In this document: in pieces, positions 21,152-31,576 of the stretch | Position numbering within the stretch: the stretch's first letter is position 1 | How the letters are laid out: each line of letters starts with the position of its first letter | Source of the DNA: Allomyces arbusculus | Taxonomy: Eukaryota; Blastocladiomycota; Blastocladiomycetes; Blastocladiales; Blastocladiaceae | NCBI GenBank assembly: GCA_027604705.1 | Contig: JADHYV010000017.1 | Span: 124,001-188,000 of the forward strand | Direction: 5' to 3' | Length of the DNA stretch: 64,000 nt | Position numbers and translations under genes: made by a program | The notes under the pieces: model-generated | Database searches by the model: none | What the model was told of the DNA's origin: nothing | What the model saw: the letters and a program-made list of their open reading frames with translations, nothing else

Positions 21152-23405
21152 ATGATCTCGACCCGCGCCGCCGGATCCCGCGCCGGCGACGACAGCGACA
21201 ACGACAGCCTGCCGCCGCTCATTGACGTGAGCGACGATACCGGAAACGCGAGCGACGCCGATAGTCCCCCGCCGCTCGTCGACGCTGACCATAGCGATGG
21301 GCCGGCCGGTTCCGACGAGGACGATGACGACAAAAATGACGACGGGCCCGAACTTGAGCCGTGGTGCACGTGCGGTGAGTGCTATGTCGGCGAGAACCAC
21401 GAGTACACAGACGAGTATTCCGACGAAGAAGACGACGAGGATTACACGGACGAGGACGAGGACGACGAGCACGACCACGAGTGTCTCTGCGACCACCACT
21501 ATGAGCAAGTCACGGGTCGCCAACGAAACGGCAGCAGTAGCAACAGCAACGGCAACAGCGCAAGCGCGTCGAGCTCGAACCGGCCATCGGCCTCGGCCTC
21601 GACCGCCGGCTCCAGTTCGTTGTCGGCCCCGGCGACCAGCGACCCGTCCTTCCCCAGCACGCCCATGAAGCTCGGTGTCAAGTTTTTGCGGCCGCAAGGG
21701 TCCGAGGAAGTGTTTGAGTTGACGTTGCCCGGCAACGTGACGATCACGGCGCTGCGCGCGGCCGTCGCTGAAAAGGCCATGATTGAGCCGGGATTGGCGC
21801 GACTGATTTTCCGCGGGCGCGTCTTGCAGGACGGCAAGGCCGCGCACGAGTACGGGCTCGAAGATAACACGACGCTGCACTTGGTCACCAAGCCGCCGCT
21901 CGAGCGTACGGGGGCTGGGAACAGTAACGGCAACGCGCCGAATTTGCTCAATTCGAGGATGACGACGTTGGCGACGACCAGGAGCTGGACCTCGTCGAGT
22001 AACGGCACGAGCGATGGCGCCACCAACAGCAACACCGCCAACAGTGCGTTGGATTAAGTCATTCATCCTCTTCGTTTTTCGTCATGGGCGTGACCCTGAC
22101 CGCAGGTCCGAGACAGACACCTCTTCATCGCGGCCCACGGCCAACGGCTCGACCACACAATCCCGAACCAACCGCACGGCCGCCAACGGCCGCCCGTCGC
22201 GCGTGCCTGCAACCACGACACAATTCGCGACCATGCCCGGCGGCGGCGTGACCGCACAGGTGACCATGGCCATCAACGAAGACGACGTTGACCGCGAGTT
22301 CACGCCCGAGCGCTTCTTTGACAGACTCATGTCGGTCATGCAGGGCGGCGTGCCGCACGACATGTCGCGCGGTAGCGGCGGAGCGCGGCGGAGCGGTGGG
22401 ACGTCGAGCAACTCGCGGCGATCGGGCACGGCGCGGTCGCGCGGTGGTACCGGAAGCAGCAGCAACGCGCGGTCATCGCAGGCCTCGTCGTCGCGAACTG
22501 GCACCGGCGCGTCCGCGTCGTCAGCGACGCAGAACCAGCGCGGGACTGGGTCGAGCTCGCCGCCGCCCGCGCCGCACGTCAGGTACACCCCCTTGCTCGC
22601 ATGGCCCGCGGCGCACTACCGCGCGCACCTCAAGCGGCACCTCGATCCGGTCCCGCAAACGCACCTGTTCCGTGAATTCCGCGCTGCTGCCGACGCCGGC
22701 ACGCTCGACGCAATTCTCGACCGCGCGCTCGGGACCGCGCGCCACGGGACGCCCGCAACGACCACCCCAACGTCGCCACCGGTGCGCACGCGCGCGACCT
22801 CGACATCCGCGTTTGCGCCCACACCTGGCGTCCCGACGCTCGCTGCCGCGCGTGACCTGCTGCGCGCCATGGCGCGGCTCGAGACCGTCGCTGCGACCGC
22901 GCCCGGCTTTCTCGACCACGCGCACGTCTCTCACCCCGCGGCGATCCGGCACGACTTTGCCGCGCTCATCGACGCCGAAGTGGACGCGGCCCAATTCGAC
23001 GACGCCCTCGCGCACGTGCCTGCCGCGTCGGTCTGGCGGCACGTGCAGGACTTGCTCGCGCAGCACGAGACCCTGACGGCGCGCGTCGGGAAACTGGCGC
23101 GCGAGTGGCAGGCCGCGAATGGGACGTCGGTCGCGGACGCACAGCGGCGCGCGGTCGTGGCCGGGTTTGTGGCCGCCGCGACGGCGCGCGCGTACGAGGC
23201 GGCCGCGCGCGTCTTGGCGGGGGCGACCGTGCAGCCGGTGGTCGGGGTGGAGAATGTGGTCATGGTGCTTCCCGGGGACGTGGATGCGGCCGAGTTGGTC
23301 GGGAAGAGGGGAGGGTCGCAGGCGAGCGGGTTGTTGGCGGGCGCGGCGGCGTCGTTGGCGGCGGGAGCCCCGGGTGCGACGGTCTTGAGCGCACGGCGGC
23401 GTTAG
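21152..23405 (+). CDS. Ubiquitin-like-domain protein with acidic Cys/His-containing N-terminus
   Basis: Two exons (21152-22043, 22117-23405) join in phase to 726 residues. The first 50 residues are acidic. Residues 70-125 hold PWCTCGECYVGENHEY, a long Asp/Glu run, then HDHECLCDHHYEQ. A ubiquitin fold follows (about residues 170-250): LGVKFLRPQGSEEVFELTL, ALRAAVAEKAMIEPGLARLI, FRGRVLQDGKAAHEYGLED and TLHLVTKPP. The order resembles UBQLN, BAG6 and other UBL adaptors that pass clients to the proteasome. The C-terminal half has TPERFFDRLMSVMQGG, a Ser/Arg-rich linker and an Ala-rich helical region; I see no UBA domain. The intron uses donor GTGCGT at 22044 and acceptor 22116; another in-phase donor lies near 22000. 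Confidence 0.75.
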
Positions 23406-23775
23406 CGAGTCGCCAAAGGGTGGCGAAGTAAGGTCGATATGAGAGTGGTCTCCTGGTGGGGGTAACCGCCGTCTCGGTTTGTAGGTAGTCGCGGATCAAG
23501 GTTTCCGTTGGTCATGGTGTTGTTGTTCGTGTGTGATACCGGATCCCCCGATATATTGGATGTATTTACAGCAAGCAAGCTCGGGCGTAAGGGGAAAAAA
23601 TGTCGGCAGGGAACGACACAAGTTGGCGAAAATCGATGAGGCCAGGTTGCAGTGCGCACGGCAGAGGCCGCACGCACAGCTACGACAGCCTGGAGAAAGG
23701 GGAAACTCAAGCGTGGGGAGGGGTTAGGTAAGAAATATTTGAGCACCAGTTGATCCGCACACATCAATGCCGCCA
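23406..23775. other. Convergent intergenic region
   Basis: This 370 bp tail-to-tail spacer contains AT-richer patches (GATATATTGG near 23550; a GAAATATTT stretch near 23733) that may serve 3'-end formation for the two flanking genes. I see no gene. Confidence 0.5.
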
Positions 23776-25758
23776 TCACTGCACGTAGACGAGCATGCGG
23801 TCGCCCGCGACTTTCACTGCGTCGGCCAACGCCGCTTCACCATCGAGCTCGACCCATTCGCCGGCCTCGTGCGCGGCACTGGCCGCACTACCCGCGTGCG
23901 GCGAGTCGGCCGCCTGCTTGCGCCACATGAGCCGCCCGATCCGCGCCATGTCACCCGCATACAACTTGTCGGCGATCTTGGCAATGAGCGCCGTGTAGGT
24001 CAAGGACGCAGGATTACACCGGATCGCGACCACGTCGGCGCCCGCCACAATTTTGATTTTCAGCGCGAGCGACGGTGGGGTCACAGCTGCAGCAGGATCC
24101 GCGACAGCGGCAGCGAGCCCGGCCACGTCCGTGTGCTCTGCCGACGTTGGGCGCGACTTGACCATCAACTGGTCGTGGCCTGACGACGTGGGGCGCGAAC
24201 TCGGCCCCGCCGCCCCCATGATCGCGTCGCGCGACGCCCTCGGCGTGATCCCTGCCGCATTTGGATCCACGGGCACGCTCGGCCGACGCAATTTGTCCCC
24301 CGCATGCGGGCGGAAAAAGTGTGTGACGGCGGGCGCCGACAGAAGCCGGTCTGCGGACGGGTGCGCAATCAGCGCCGCGAGAAACGCCTCGAGGTCTGGC
24401 CGCCGCGCGCGCGTGTAGGTCTCGGACGCGGCGTCGTTACGTACGTCGAGAACGATGTCGGTGCCCGGTACGGGCGGCAGTCGCTCTGCACGAGTCCATG
24501 CATCGACGACGTGCGCGACGTCACGCACTTCATTGGCGTGCCGGTAGAGCACAGCACGTGCGCCGTCGGCGCGATGCGTGTGGACCGCATACCAGTAGTC
24601 GTCGGGCTCGGCGCGGTACTCGTACGCCGGAATCGTGACAGCCACGAGCCGCGCGTCCGATGGCGATTGCGGGCCGGGCGGCGGGTTGGCACCAGCGGGC
24701 GGAATGCGTGCAAGCATCAATGGTGGCGGCGCACCAGGCACAGCAAGTCGTGCGGTACCCGCGATCCCCGAGTCGAGACTCGTCGCGGACGCGGCCGACT
24801 GGTACGACAGAGGCTTGTTGTGCTGCTGGATCCGTGGGGGTCCACCCGACACCGCCTGGATCCCGTGCGGGTTCGGGTCCGAGTGCCGCGTCGCGGGCAT
24901 GGCCGGTGGGGCCGAGTGCCGCGCCTTCCATGCGCGCAACGTCGGCAGCCGCCCACGGGCGAGAATGTCGGCATGGACGTCGCGGATCGGGAGCTGCGTG
25001 GTCGGGTCGCGCACGGCCAGGTACGAAAACGGGATCAAGCCGGGCGCACCGGGTTTGCCGACGAATTGCGCGACGGCCCAGTGCTCGCCCGAGTGCGCGA
25101 GGACGTGCACGTGGTCGCCGGGCCGAGCGAGCAGTTCGTCGGACTGTTCCGGGTCGAACGCGTAGACGACGGTGGCCGGGAAGGCGGCGGTATCGATGGC
25201 AGTTGGGCTCGCGGGGGCCGAGGTTGGTTGAGTCGCACTGGTCGGTACGGTGAGGGCGAGAGCCGGTGCTGGGGCCGAGGTTGGGGTCGGCGCCGAAGTG
25301 GAGCCAAGCGGCGCGGCGGGGGCCGCGATCGCGGCGCGTTGCTGCTGTGGCGGTTGCTGCTGCTGTCGCTGTTGCTGCTGCTGTCTCTGTTGCTGCTGCT
25401 GTCTCTGTTGCTGCTGGCGCGTCGGGCCCAGAATCTCGACGTAGGCGGTGGGAACGAGGCCCTTGAGGTTGCGCACGGGGTCGGTGGCCTCGAGCCAGGG
25501 CCCACACTCGGGCGGCGGCAATGGGGTCGGCGCGGCCGAGGCGGGCGGCGGTGGCGGCGGCTTGAGCGCGTAGGCCGAGGGCGGGTTGGTGTGCGTGACG
25601 AAGTAGAAGTCGCCGGGCGTGAGCGAGAGCTCCACGGGTGAGGTCGACTGGTAGGCGAGCCGTGCGCGGATTGCGAATTTGGGCGGGACCTTGGCAGCGG
25701 CGGCCATGGACGTGCCGGCGGCGGCGTGGTGGTGGCCACCGGCGCCGGCCGACAGCAT
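23776..25758 (-). CDS. Bem1/Scd2-like polarity scaffold (SH3-SH3-PX-PB1)
   Basis: A single exon encodes 660 residues. The order matches Bem1/Scd2, the scaffold that links Cdc42-GTP, its GEF Cdc24 and PAK kinase at growth sites. SH3-1 is about residues 29-110 (ARLAYQSTSPVELSLTPGDF and KGLVPTAYVEIL) with a proline-rich insert. A Gln-rich tract covers 115-140. SH3-2 is about 193-250 (VVYAFDPEQSDELLARPGD; PGLIPFSYLAV). PX is about 355-490 (IPAYEYRAEPDDYWYAVHTH; PDLEAFLAALIAHP). PB1 lies in the last 90 residues (LALKIKIVAGADVVAIR; MLVYVQ). The first ATG of this block (25758) was chosen; the frame stays open to 26211 but is Arg/Ala-rich there. Bem1 normally has two SH3 domains, one PX and one PB1, so the set looks complete. 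Confidence 0.9.
   Translation of the reverse strand: MLSAGAGGHHHAAAGTSMAAAAKVPPKFAIRARLAYQSTSPVELSLTPGDFYFVTHTNPPSAYALKPPPPPPASAAPTPLPPPECGPWLEATDPVRNLKGLVPTAYVEILGPTRQQQQRQQQQQRQQQQQRQQQQPPQQQRAAIAAPAAPLGSTSAPTPTSAPAPALALTVPTSATQPTSAPASPTAIDTAAFPATVVYAFDPEQSDELLARPGDHVHVLAHSGEHWAVAQFVGKPGAPGLIPFSYLAVRDPTTQLPIRDVHADILARGRLPTLRAWKARHSAPPAMPATRHSDPNPHGIQAVSGGPPRIQQHNKPLSYQSAASATSLDSGIAGTARLAVPGAPPPLMLARIPPAGANPPPGPQSPSDARLVAVTIPAYEYRAEPDDYWYAVHTHRADGARAVLYRHANEVRDVAHVVDAWTRAERLPPVPGTDIVLDVRNDAASETYTRARRPDLEAFLAALIAHPSADRLLSAPAVTHFFRPHAGDKLRRPSVPVDPNAAGITPRASRDAIMGAAGPSSRPTSSGHDQLMVKSRPTSAEHTDVAGLAAAVADPAAAVTPPSLALKIKIVAGADVVAIRCNPASLTYTALIAKIADKLYAGDMARIGRLMWRKQAADSPHAGSAASAAHEAGEWVELDGEAALADAVKVAGDRMLVYVQ
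25339..25416 (-). repeat. CAG/CTG repeat coding poly-glutamine
   Basis: Runs of CTG on the plus strand (CAG on the coding minus strand), broken by single Arg codons, encode Q4-R-Q5-R-Q5-R-Q4 and a few more Gln in the scaffold gene, between SH3-1 and SH3-2. The regular interruptions look like duplication of an 18-nt unit. Confidence 0.9.
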
Positions 25759-26486
25759 GGTGGTGGTGGTGGTGGTGGCGCGTGTACCACAGTTGCTGGT
25801 GCTGCTGGTGGGGCGGTCGTCGGTGGTTGGGTAATCGCTGGCGCAGAGTCGAGAGGAGGGTCGCGTGGACCGGATCCAAGCCGATCCAAGCAGCGCTGAC
25901 GTGGAGGTGCGCGCGGCCGCCGAGGAACCCGCGCCCTCGAGAAAGTGGAGGCAGGCACGAAAGACGCGGCGGCCGCGTGGGAGTGCGCGAGCGCGGGGCG
26001 GCTTCGCGCGGGGCCGCGAGACGCGGTGGGAGACGCGCTTGGCGCCACGCTGTTGCCGTCGCCGCCCGGGGCACGCGCACATGATCGCCACCGCGGATGG
26101 CCGTGGCAGGGGCGCTCGCGCGCAACCGTTCCGCCGGTCCCCTCCAACCGGCCTCCAACCGCGCGCACCACCGCGCACCCGGCGACGCACACCGACGCAC
26201 GCCGCGCCCACTCGACGACTTTATCGGCTTCGCCCGGCATTCCCAGCCGGCGAGGCACGCTGCCTGCCTGCAACCTGAGCCAGCACGCCCGCCCAGCACC
26301 CTGCATCAGCACTGCCCTGTCTGTACTTATTGACTGGCTCGCTCCCCCTCCCCCGACCCGCGCGACCGCCAAGTCTCGACGGTCACCTCGACAACCAAGT
26401 ACCAACCTACCCGCGCACGCTCGACCGCCACCACCACCACCACCACCACGATCACGCCCGCCATCTCCACCATCCGAGCGCCAGCC
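25759..26486. promoter_or_regulatory. Divergent upstream region, BEM1-like / kinase
   Basis: This 728 bp region lies between two start codons. It starts with a GGT trinucleotide run (about 25757-25778) and ends with a CAC/ACC run (about 26422-26450), both probably in 5' UTRs. The centre is GC-rich. Open frames here are Arg/Ala/Pro-rich and not credible. Confidence 0.4.
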
Positions 26487-29018
26487 ATGCTCTCGGCCGA
26501 CGCCCCGCCGCCCGGCGTCAGCGACGCTGCCGCGGCCAGCACCAGCACCACCAGCTCCAGCACAGCCTCTGCGACCCAACCTCCGACTACGGCCGACCCG
26601 CCGCTGCCGCCCCCACCCAACCCTCCCCAGCGCCGCCCCTCGCGCGTGCGCGAACTCGGCCTCAAGCTCGTGCAGTCGCTCTCACCCGTCCTGAACCGCA
26701 CGCGGTCCTCGTCCACGGGCCGGTCGGGCTCGGGCGGCGACATTTCCAGTGTGTTTGCGCCGCTCGCTCCCGCTTCGGGCAACGGCACGACGCCGCGCGA
26801 CCCGCACGCGCTCCCACTGCTCCCGCCAGCCCACTCGTTTGCGACCAAGTATGGCGTCTGCGAAAAGGGGTTTATCGGCAAGGGCGCCACGGCTGTCGTG
26901 CGTGTTGCGCGGTCGCAGCAGTACCCCGCTGGTGTCGCAGTCAAGGAGTTTCGCAAGAGACGGAAAAACGAGACGGAAAAGGAGTACCTGAAAAAGCTGA
27001 TTCAAGAGTACTGCGTCGCCAGCTCGCTATTGCACGAAAACGTCGTGCGCACGTTCGACTTGATTCAGGACGAGCACGAGCGCTGGTGCGAAGGTACAGA
27101 CAGTTTCTGTTTGCGACCCCGGGCGTGCGTGCGCCAAGTGTTTGCGGTTTGGTGTTTTTGTTGCTGCCCGGGCGTGCCAAGCGTTTGATGTTTTGCTCTT
27201 TCTCGTATCCTCGTACGCACGCTCATTGTTCAACCTGGGCCTTTCCTTGTTCGCGCGTCCCATAGTCATGGAATACTGTCCCGGCGGCGATCTCTACACG
27301 GTCATTCGCGACGGCAACATGTCGCGCGACGAAATCTACTGCTGCTTCAAGCAGCTCATTCGCGGCGTTGCCTACTTGCACGCGAACGGGGTTGCGCACC
27401 GCGACTTGAAGGCTGAGGTACGCTCTTTCTCTCGTCTCGTTTCTCCACTGTTACATGATCAAACCCTCATCCGTCATGATTTACTCCCCAATTGTAGAAC
27501 CTCCTGCTCGACGCCACGGGTCGCGTCAAGCTCGCTGATTTCGGCGTGAGCGAAGTGTTCCGCATGGCCTGGGAGGCCGAGCCGCACCGATCGCGCGGCC
27601 TGTGCGGGTCCGGTACGGCCTCTTTGGCTCTGTGACGCGCGAGGGCTGTCTGCTCATCCGTCCTGTCTTGTTCGCGCAACAGAGCCGTACATTGCCCCCG
27701 AAGCCTTTGTCGAGCCGTCCTACGACGCGCGCGGCCTTGACATTTGGTGTGTGCCCCCATTCCCCCCCCCCCCCCCTCCCCCGCGCCCTCCTCGACGCGC
27801 TCCACCCACCCACTTGCCTAACTCTGTCCGACAACTAGGGCCACGGGCATTATCTTCTACGCGCTCGTCTACCAGGGCATCCCCTGGCGGCACGCCATGG
27901 CCGACGACCCAAACTACGCAACCTACCTCGCGGCGCGACAAACTGCTGAGGACCAGTACGCGCGCGACCACCCCGACGCGGCACCGCCCGGCACCCCACC
28001 GACTCCTGTGGCCCGGTCCACGTCGCGCAGTTCCTCCAAGGGCCCAAAACCGCCGCGGGCCAAACCGGGCGCTGCGCACCCGATCATCGAGTACGGCGGG
28101 TACGAGGCGCTCGACCGGCTCTCGTCCGGGTGCCGCGACTTGATGTACCGCATCCTCGAGCCGGATCCGCGCAAGCGCGCAAATATCGCGTACATTCTCG
28201 ACCACCCGTGGTTTCAGAGCATCAAGGTATGCTACGACGACCCGCCGACCGAACAAATGTCGGCCGACCCGACAGAGACGGCGACGGAGCTCGGCGCCGC
28301 CACGGACTCGTCTGACGAAACGACCGTCCCGTCGCGCGGACGGTCCCCGACGCGCCGCGCCGCGTCCGACGGCGGGGCCGCGATCGCAGCCGCGGTCGCG
28401 ACGGCGACGGCGGCCGCGGCCACGAAACACGTGCCGACGCACGTGCACCATACCGCGCAGGGCGTGATCTGGCCGACGGTGGGCCGCGTCACGCCGCCGT
28501 TACCCCCCACCCCGGGGACCGAGGCGGTCGGAAATAACGCGACGAGTTACTTCCCGTCCCCGGCGCGCGCGCGCACGCCCACGCGCACGACGCTCGACGC
28601 GCTCGATGCCGCGGCAGCCGGGTCCGACGCGGACGTGCCGCTCGATTCGGCGACCAACTCGGTGGCGACGAGTCGCCGCACGTCCGCGGCCAACGTGTCG
28701 GTCACGGCAATGCCGGCGATGGCCGCGCCACTGGCAGTGGCGGAGGGTGGGTCGCCAGCGTCGTCGGTGAACGTGTCGCCCATGGGGTCGCCAAACCCCA
28801 GGCCCGCCGGGTTGAGGAAGACGGATGGCGGGTCGCCGAGCCGGCCGCGGTCCGGGTCGGCGAGCTCTTCGAAAGTGTCGCAGAGCAGTATGATGATGAC
28901 GGCGTTTGCCGAGCGGATGGCCAGGATGGAGGCCAAAGTGCGCAGTGCGTTGGCGGGGAAGAATGGGAGTAGTAGTGCCGCGGCGGCGGCGGCGGATGGG
29001 GCCGCAGCGCCCGCATAG
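26487..29018 (+). CDS. Ser/Thr protein kinase, HAL5/SAT4 (NPR/HAL) family
   Basis: Five exons (26487-27093, 27266-27417, 27498-27612, 27683-27746, 27839-29018) join in phase to 705 residues. The kinase domain covers about residues 121-430: Gly loop GKGATAVV (131-138), catalytic Lys in VAVKEF (K153), then EYCVASSLLHENVV, HRDLKAEN (D249), DFG (D267), GSEPYIAPEAF (APE 296-298) and IPWRHA. The start VAVKEFRKRRKNETEKEYLKK and LCGSEPYIAPE are typical of fungal Hal4/Hal5-type kinases, which stabilise K+ and nutrient transporters at the plasma membrane. A Pro/Ser-rich insert of about 60 residues sits late in the C-lobe, before YEALDRLSSGCRDLMYRIL. The N-terminal 120 and C-terminal 270 residues are low-complexity Ser/Thr/Pro/Ala. 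The fourth intron holds a C15 run (27762-27776). Confidence 0.9.
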
Positions 29019-30427
29019 ACCACGGTGGAGAAGACGCAGAGAGAGAGGTGGCAGAGAACGAGAACGAGAAGACGAAGGAGAGGATCGCAAGTAGTGTGCA
29101 AGTTGCAGTTTGACCACCGGAAGGAGGGTGAGAGAGAGATGTACCAAGATAGTAAGTGCCGAGTCCGGCCGGCCGGCTCGTTTGGCCGCTCGCGTGTTGT
29201 CCTCGCGGATGCGCGTGTGGTCATGACAGGTCAATACACGTCCGTGTGCATGTCGCTGGGTTTTCTTCTCGTCGGTGCCATTGGGCTGCGGCTGCTGTTC
29301 CAAGTGTGTGAGAGAACGGCGGTGTGGGTGTGCATTGACCCGGCCCCCCGCGCGCCCGTGTCGCTCGCATGGCAGTTGGCCGCCTGGACTTGAAAAGGGG
29401 TCGGGGAGTGGAGGAGGGCGGCACCCACCCCTCCAGTTACCGGTGTTTTTGCCTGGTCTGCTCCTCTGCCGGTGCTGGCCGGCCAAGAGGAAGGTGGTTC
29501 GTTGGCGCCCTGGTCCATGTGGACGCATCGTCCCATCACTGCACGGCACTGCACGGGTCACCGGCTGGCAGGCGCGTTGCATCCCAACTGTCCTGTGCAC
29601 ACATGGGCCAAGGCTTGGTCCATGTGGACGCGGTCATGGTCCGCAGCCGGAGCGAGCACAACGTGCTTGGCGGCGCACGCGCGCTGCCTCCTCATTGGAT
29701 AGACGATCTATCAAAATGCCAAGGCCGCAACCACCCGCCCACCCGCGGCGGCGCGCCTCCTCCCCTCCAAGACGAAGAGCGCCGGAAACGCGTCGATATG
29801 GTAAGCGAGGCGCGACACAGTGCGTTCTTCATCAGCCTCCTCATCGGCCGAGGGGTGGACAATGCGCGTGAAGTTGCGGGAAGACGCTGGAAGGTCATGA
29901 ATACGCCTGGAAGGGGTCTCGAACGCGCCATCGAACACGACGAGAATGATACCCCATCACATGGGCCGCCCCACTTGTTGCAGCATGGGCATGGCGTGGG
30001 CCTCATCAAGCACCCATCAAATCAAGTTCGAGAATGGTCTGGTGACCTTGGAGCCCTTCGTTGGCTTGTTCCACCATTCCTTCACCGCTCGCCCTGCCGC
30101 CACTTCATGCACGAACCTGAGACTGCATCACGCATGACCGTCGCGTTACAAGCAGTTACAGAACCCCAGCTCTGCTTGTGGTTTGTAGTTTGTGGTTTGT
30201 GTGGGGAAAACGAAAAACGACAATGAGAATGACGGCCAGGGATTGGGCCACGTTGACCAACCTTTTTTCGTTCGGTGGGGGCGGGGAAGATGAATGGACC
30301 GACAAGTGAGCGAGCTTGAGCGCGATGCGATGCTCGCTATGCGGCCGTTACGCCAGGTGCCAGCTGCCCTGCCTGCCTCAAATGGTAAATTGAGCACACC
30401 AACACCGCAGCGCGTGGAGTCTCGGAG

Positions 30428-30715
30428 ATGCCGAAACGTCAACGCGTCGCTGACATTGGGGATGATCTTTCATGTACTTTCATCGACGACACGGACGCGA
30501 TCGGGACTTGTGTGCCATCGTTCGTTGCGCCGTCGTCGTTTTCCAACGACAAAATAATCCAAAAGTTGAAATGGGACGACGACGACAGACCAGGCCGCCG
30601 TCTCGAAAAAACGTATCCAGGGTTGATCAGAGATGAAAAAACACACGCGTACATCGACGCTTGCGATGCAGTGCAACACACACGCCGTCGCGCGCGATCT
30701 GCGCAAAACTATTAG
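30428..30715 (+). CDS. Small hypothetical ORF (95 residues)
   Basis: This is an intact ATG-to-stop frame with balanced, mildly acidic composition (SFSNDKIIQKLKWDDDD, LEKTYPGLIRDEKTHAYIDA). It does not have the Arg/Pro-rich look of chance frames here. Base composition is less GC-rich than that of neighbouring genes. I recognise no domain, and it may be a fragment of a larger, lost gene. Support is weak. Confidence 0.25.
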   Translation: MPKRQRVADIGDDLSCTFIDDTDAIGTCVPSFVAPSSFSNDKIIQKLKWDDDDRPGRRLEKTYPGLIRDEKTHAYIDACDAVQHTRRRARSAQNY

Positions 30716-31299
30716 CCATGAACCAGAGAAAACAAAGCGGAGGAGGTCGGTGGGCACGAGGTTGCGAACCTCAGTCATCACTGGCCGAACCGATCCGACC
30801 GGGATGGAGTCGGATGGAGACATGACCTGTGAGACGACTTCCACCGCACCGACGGGTTGGCTGGCTTGAGACGGGACTGGGAGCGAGCCGAGCGCGGCCG
30901 GAGATCGACGACACGGCCGCGCGTGCCAGGGCCCGCGCGGGCAGCGCGTGTCCCTTTCGCATCCCTCGAGTGGGCTGCTGGTCATGGGTTCAGACCTGCG
31001 ATTCCATGGCTTGCACCCGTCCCACGCCATGCATGCTCGCCATCGCCTCGCCTTTCGCCCCTTCCGGTGCCACCACGACCAGCCCGGCCCGCCCGCCCCG
31101 CCGGCGCCGTCATCTTTTTCCAAGTGCTTTGCCCATCCGCAACCTGCCCCCAACCCGCTTTGGAGCGCAAAGGCAAGAGAGAACCGGTCCGCACACACGG
31201 GCCGCGCGGGCACGCACACCCACACTCACACCCACGGTCGCTCCCTTGCCCTGCTTCTGCTGCTGCGGACGGCCCACCACCGTCTTGAGCACGGATCGG

Positions 31300-31306
31300 T
31301 ATAAAA
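31300..31306 (+). promoter_or_regulatory. TATA box of the P-type ATPase gene
   Basis: A TATAAAA match in an otherwise GC-rich flank lies 271 bp upstream of the ATPase start codon and is followed by CT-rich sequence, a usual arrangement for a strongly expressed fungal gene. The transcription start would fall about 30-70 bp downstream. Confidence 0.55.
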
Positions 31307-31576
31307 GCTCACGCGCCCCCCGCTCCTCGGGCTTCCCCTTTCGACCGCGACGACAAGCGGCCAGTCTGTCGTGAGAGCCAGCCAGCCATCTCTTGCCCGT
31401 CCTCGTTCAACTCCCGCTCTTGGATGGACCGCGCCTGCGAGTCGTCCTCGTTGCCACCACCACTTTCGTCCCGCCGCGCCAGCATCGTCGTGCCCGCTAA
31501 GCGCCGCCGACGCGTCCGCCAGCCGCAACTTGCTGTTGCTGTCGTTTGATTCTCGCCGCCGTGCACGACGCCCACC

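Larger units (their letters stand above)
29019..31576. other. Gene-poor region upstream of the P-type ATPase gene
   Basis: This 2.5 kb stretch carries only short, low-credibility frames, except for the small frame at 30428-30715 listed separately. A minus-strand frame at 29711-29938 (75 residues) also avoids extreme bias but has no recognisable family. The right end is the ATPase promoter, with a TATA box. Confidence 0.4.

Noticed and set aside
24304-25641. 445-codon plus-strand frame opposite the Bem1-like gene
   Set aside because: The opposite strand has SH3, PX and PB1 domains in order. This frame is Arg/Gly/Val-rich.
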